Source: JACPAB01 sp964366725
GTDB taxonomy: Bacteria; Patescibacteriota; Minisyncoccia; 2-02-FULL-40-12; GWA2-44-9
Assembly (NCBI GenBank): GCA_964366725.1
Contig: CAYIUL010000026.1
Span: forward strand, 1 to 6,792
Reading direction: 5' to 3'
Length of the DNA stretch: 6,792 bases
The notes under the pieces are model-generated. The model worked only from the letters and a program-made list of their open reading frames with translations, ran no database searches and had not been told where the DNA came from. The stretch's first letter is position 1, and every line of letters starts with the position of its first letter. This document shows positions 5,071 to 6,792 of this stretch, piece by piece. A program made the position numbers and the translations under genes.

Positions 5071-5862
5071 ATGAGAAAAACTAATTTTTTCATTCTCGTT
5101 ATCGCGGGCGGGCTTTATGTTTTCACGGCTTCCGTCGTTTCGGGACAGCCGTTCCAAGCGCCCGTCCAGGTAACTCCGCCCACCCAGGGCCTCCCAACCG
5201 ATCTTGGTCAGCTTATCCAGCAGATATTCACCTGGTCGCTGTCGTTGCTGGGAATAGCCGTGTTCGTTATGTTCTTCTACGCGGGTTTTCTGTGGCTTAC
5301 CGCGGCTGGAAATACAGCCAGGGTCGGCGAAGCAAAAAGCCGGATGACCAATGCCGTATTCGGAGCAATATTACTTTTATCATCATACTTGATACTTAAC
5401 ACCATTAACCCCAATTTTGTAAAAAACACTTTCAATCTTCCCGGGCTTGGGACACCTACCGGTTCCGAAGTAAGTGACAAAGAAGCTTGTACCGACGCCG
5501 AAAAAAGTCCCACTGACAATCCGCCTGAATCTTTAAGATCACAAATACAAGTCGAGATGGATAAATATACCCTCCCGACCATCCCAGAACAACAGGGTCA
5601 AATACTCAACAAAGTTGCGTGGGAAAATAAAGATAAGGGATGGGTGCTTCTCGGAAAGGCCGGCGGAAATAACTGTCCCTCACCAGCCGGCACTCTTATT
5701 TCATGTGACCACCTTGTCCACCAGCCGACAATGTTGGGTTATGATGTATTTTCAAATGAAGGTGCTTCTAATATGAAAGCTTCTTGGAACGGTCCGGATG
5801 CGTGTATAAACAAAATGGTTCAAAAAAGGTCTCGAACACTGGTAAATCCGGTCCAACCATAA
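5071..5862 (+). CDS. Pilin-like membrane protein (T4SS-pilin type) with C-terminal cysteine-containing domain
   Basis: A 263-residue envelope protein. Residues 5-24 form a signal peptide or first membrane segment. A short Pro-rich linker leads to two hydrophobic helices (about 53-76 and 91-111) separated by a small loop containing TAAGNTARVGEAKSR. This two-helix layout is that of VirB2/TrbC-like and Patescibacteria T4SS pilins, which are usually only about 100-130 residues. The remaining 145 residues are extra: a polar linker, then a domain (about 153-263) with VAWENKDKGW, a GGNNCPSP segment, ISCDHLVHQ and LGYDVF, cysteines at 140, 202, 212 and 245, and the end RTLVNPVQP. I do not recognise a function for this domain. 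ATG 5071 lacks a Shine-Dalgarno sequence but sits just after a TATAAT. The stop overlaps the next start (TAATG). Confidence 0.7.
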   Translation: MRKTNFFILVIAGGLYVFTASVVSGQPFQAPVQVTPPTQGLPTDLGQLIQQIFTWSLSLLGIAVFVMFFYAGFLWLTAAGNTARVGEAKSRMTNAVFGAILLLSSYLILNTINPNFVKNTFNLPGLGTPTGSEVSDKEACTDAEKSPTDNPPESLRSQIQVEMDKYTLPTIPEQQGQILNKVAWENKDKGWVLLGKAGGNNCPSPAGTLISCDHLVHQPTMLGYDVFSNEGASNMKASWNGPDACINKMVQKRSRTLVNPVQP

Positions 5863-6278
5863 TGGCTTACCTGGTAGGATTAATTTTAATATTAGCGGTG
5901 GTGTTTTCGACTGGTTCGGGAAGCAACATTATCGGAGGTATTAAAAATAAGATCTCAGAAAAAATATTCCCCAAAAGCCAGACGGAGATAACCGTCGAGA
6001 ACCTTCGGAACGATTATCAAGCCCTCGGAGACTTTTTTACCAACTCCGCTCCGGAAATACTGAACTCGAAAGGAGTTTCTGTGGAACAAAAATCAGCAAT
6101 CCAAAAAGCCGCTGCCGCTTTCGGCAATTCCAAACAATTGGTTAACAATCTCGAGAAACTGACAAAAGACGACAAAAATATTCTGGAAGCTGCTGTCGAG
6201 AAAATTTTAGGGCTTGATGAACCGAAAGCGGAACCGACTTCAATTCCCCCTCAATGCAAACTCGTCTGCGGCGAGTAA
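5862..6278 (+). CDS. Small single-span membrane protein of unknown function
   Basis: A 138-residue protein starting at the ATG in TAATG, where its first base is the last base of the pilin-like gene's stop codon. This start puts the hydrophobic helix AYLVGLILILAVVFS (2-16) right at the N-terminus. A longer frame from 5784 would only add residues overlapping the previous gene. After the membrane segment comes a helical, charged domain (about 40-118) and a Pro-containing tail ending QCKLVCGE, with Cys132 and Cys136. I do not recognise the family. No ribosome binding site is seen, so translation is probably coupled to the upstream gene, and the two products likely act together at the membrane. 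It ends directly against the convergent isomerase gene. Confidence 0.7.
   Translation: MAYLVGLILILAVVFSTGSGSNIIGGIKNKISEKIFPKSQTEITVENLRNDYQALGDFFTNSAPEILNSKGVSVEQKSAIQKAAAAFGNSKQLVNNLEKLTKDDKNILEAAVEKILGLDEPKAEPTSIPPQCKLVCGE
6260..6276. terminator. Weak hairpin at the convergent gene ends
   Basis: ACTCG (6260-6264) and CGAGT (6272-6276) form a short stem at the stop codon of the small membrane protein gene. Two more pairs, one of them G-U, are possible in plus-strand RNA. In the minus direction the stem is followed by TTTGCATT and could end isomerase transcripts. Neither side has a strong T-tract. Confidence 0.3.
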
Positions 6279-6792
6279 TTATAGCATCTTTTTGAAGTCC
6301 TCGATGATATCGGTCTTCTCGGGGTCGACTTTACGGTTCTTTGCCAGATAATAAGCGGTCCAGTGGGCCAAGATTATAGAAGAAAATATTTTTTTCAAAT
6401 GGCTCTCCCCTTTCAATTCCAATTTTGTGACAGGAAGACCTTTTTTTTCGTATAATTCGCCCAGTTTCTCCATTCTCAAACCGATACGTCCGGTCCGGTC
6501 GTCGTCAATATCCCGCAAAAATACGAAGTGGAAGTTTTTGGACAACTCTGAGTCCGTAAAACCGGCAATTTCATTGTGGTTCAGTTCGGGAAATCTGTTA
6601 CAGAATGCGGGAATTTTGGCGGTTTCGTTCAATATGACCTTCCAAATATATCCGAGTTCCATATTCCTTTCGGACGTATAAATAACGGGAACTTTGTCCT
6701 GCAATACTTCCGCCAGGACTTTGCCTTCTTCCTCCAGGTCCCGGCCGTCATTTTTTAAAAGCGCCGCTTCGCTCAAACCGTCGTCATCCCCC
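6279..6792 (-). CDS. Bifunctional phosphoglucose/phosphomannose isomerase, C-terminal part (partial)
   Basis: The frame is open to the right edge, so only the last 170 or so residues of a protein usually 300-350 long are visible; the TTG at 6776-6774 is an internal leucine. The visible part matches the C-terminal domain of bifunctional PGI/PMI enzymes, which interconvert glucose-6-P or mannose-6-P with fructose-6-P in the cytosol. Counting from that leucine, PVIYTS (30-35), KVILNETAKIPAF (46-58) and FPELNHNEIAGF (62-73) are family landmarks. Glu51 and His67 are 16 apart, as are the catalytic Glu203 and His219 that I recall for the Pyrobaculum enzyme. Thr140 lies in the expected helix (HWTAYYLA), and GRIGLRME (96-103) follows the usual RDxDD segment. 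It links sugar-phosphate metabolism to envelope sugar precursors, but no operon relation with its convergent neighbours is implied. Confidence 0.88.
   Translation of the reverse strand, partial: GDDDGLSEAALLKNDGRDLEEEGKVLAEVLQDKVPVIYTSERNMELGYIWKVILNETAKIPAFCNRFPELNHNEIAGFTDSELSKNFHFVFLRDIDDDRTGRIGLRMEKLGELYEKKGLPVTKLELKGESHLKKIFSSIILAHWTAYYLAKNRKVDPEKTDIIEDFKKML

Noticed and set aside
5784..5861. Longer start (ATG 5784) for the small membrane protein
   Set aside because: It would overlap 79 bases of the pilin-like gene and bury the membrane helix behind 26 polar residues; the TAATG start at 5862 gives a normal N-terminal membrane segment and coupling.
6774..6776. TTG as the start codon of a complete 165-aa gene on the minus strand
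   Set aside because: The frame stays open to the window edge and the visible residues are only the C-terminal domain of a family about twice as long, so this is an internal leucine of a truncated gene.

Overview
The window looks like a chromosomal piece from an uncultured, small-genome bacterium of the Patescibacteria (Candidate Phyla Radiation) type. This is inferred from the gene mix: a short pilin-like protein of the type IV secretion pilin kind, a coiled-coil-plus-transglycosylase wall enzyme, a deoxynucleoside kinase and cytidine deaminase suited to nucleoside salvage, and a bifunctional phosphoglucose/phosphomannose isomerase. Several genes also have no recognisable Shine-Dalgarno sequence. 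No rRNA, tRNA, CRISPR array, transposase or phage gene was seen. Base composition is moderate and even, and genes are tightly packed, with convergent neighbours only 0-9 bases apart.

Layout. Bases 1-101 hold the end of a membrane-protein gene. At 126-153 there is a good sigma70-like promoter, followed by a HAD-family phosphatase (189-956, GTG start) and a clear intrinsic terminator. Next is a cytidine deaminase (1011-1412, TTG start) that may be made from a leaderless mRNA. Converging on it is a deoxynucleoside kinase (2102-1422, minus strand). Together these three could form a small (deoxy)nucleoside salvage group, though they are not one operon.

The middle is about cell-wall cutting. A 455-aa exported SLT-type lytic transglycosylase-like protein (3524-2157, minus) has a Tat-like signal and its own terminator. 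A 435-aa exported protein (5019-3712, minus) has a long coiled coil followed by a lytic transglycosylase domain. The 187 bases between them hold a promoter and a roughly 143-bp imperfect inverted repeat.

The right part begins with an AT-rich divergent promoter region built on a 23-bp tandem duplication. It drives the 435-aa wall enzyme leftward, and rightward a pilin-like membrane protein with an unusual cysteine-containing C-terminal domain (5071-5862). A small single-span membrane protein follows, coupled through a TAATG overlap (5862-6278). The wall enzyme, pilin-like protein and small membrane protein plausibly work together at the envelope, with the transglycosylase opening peptidoglycan for a surface structure or secretion machine; this is inference. 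The window ends inside a convergent gene for a bifunctional sugar-phosphate isomerase, whose 5' part lies outside.
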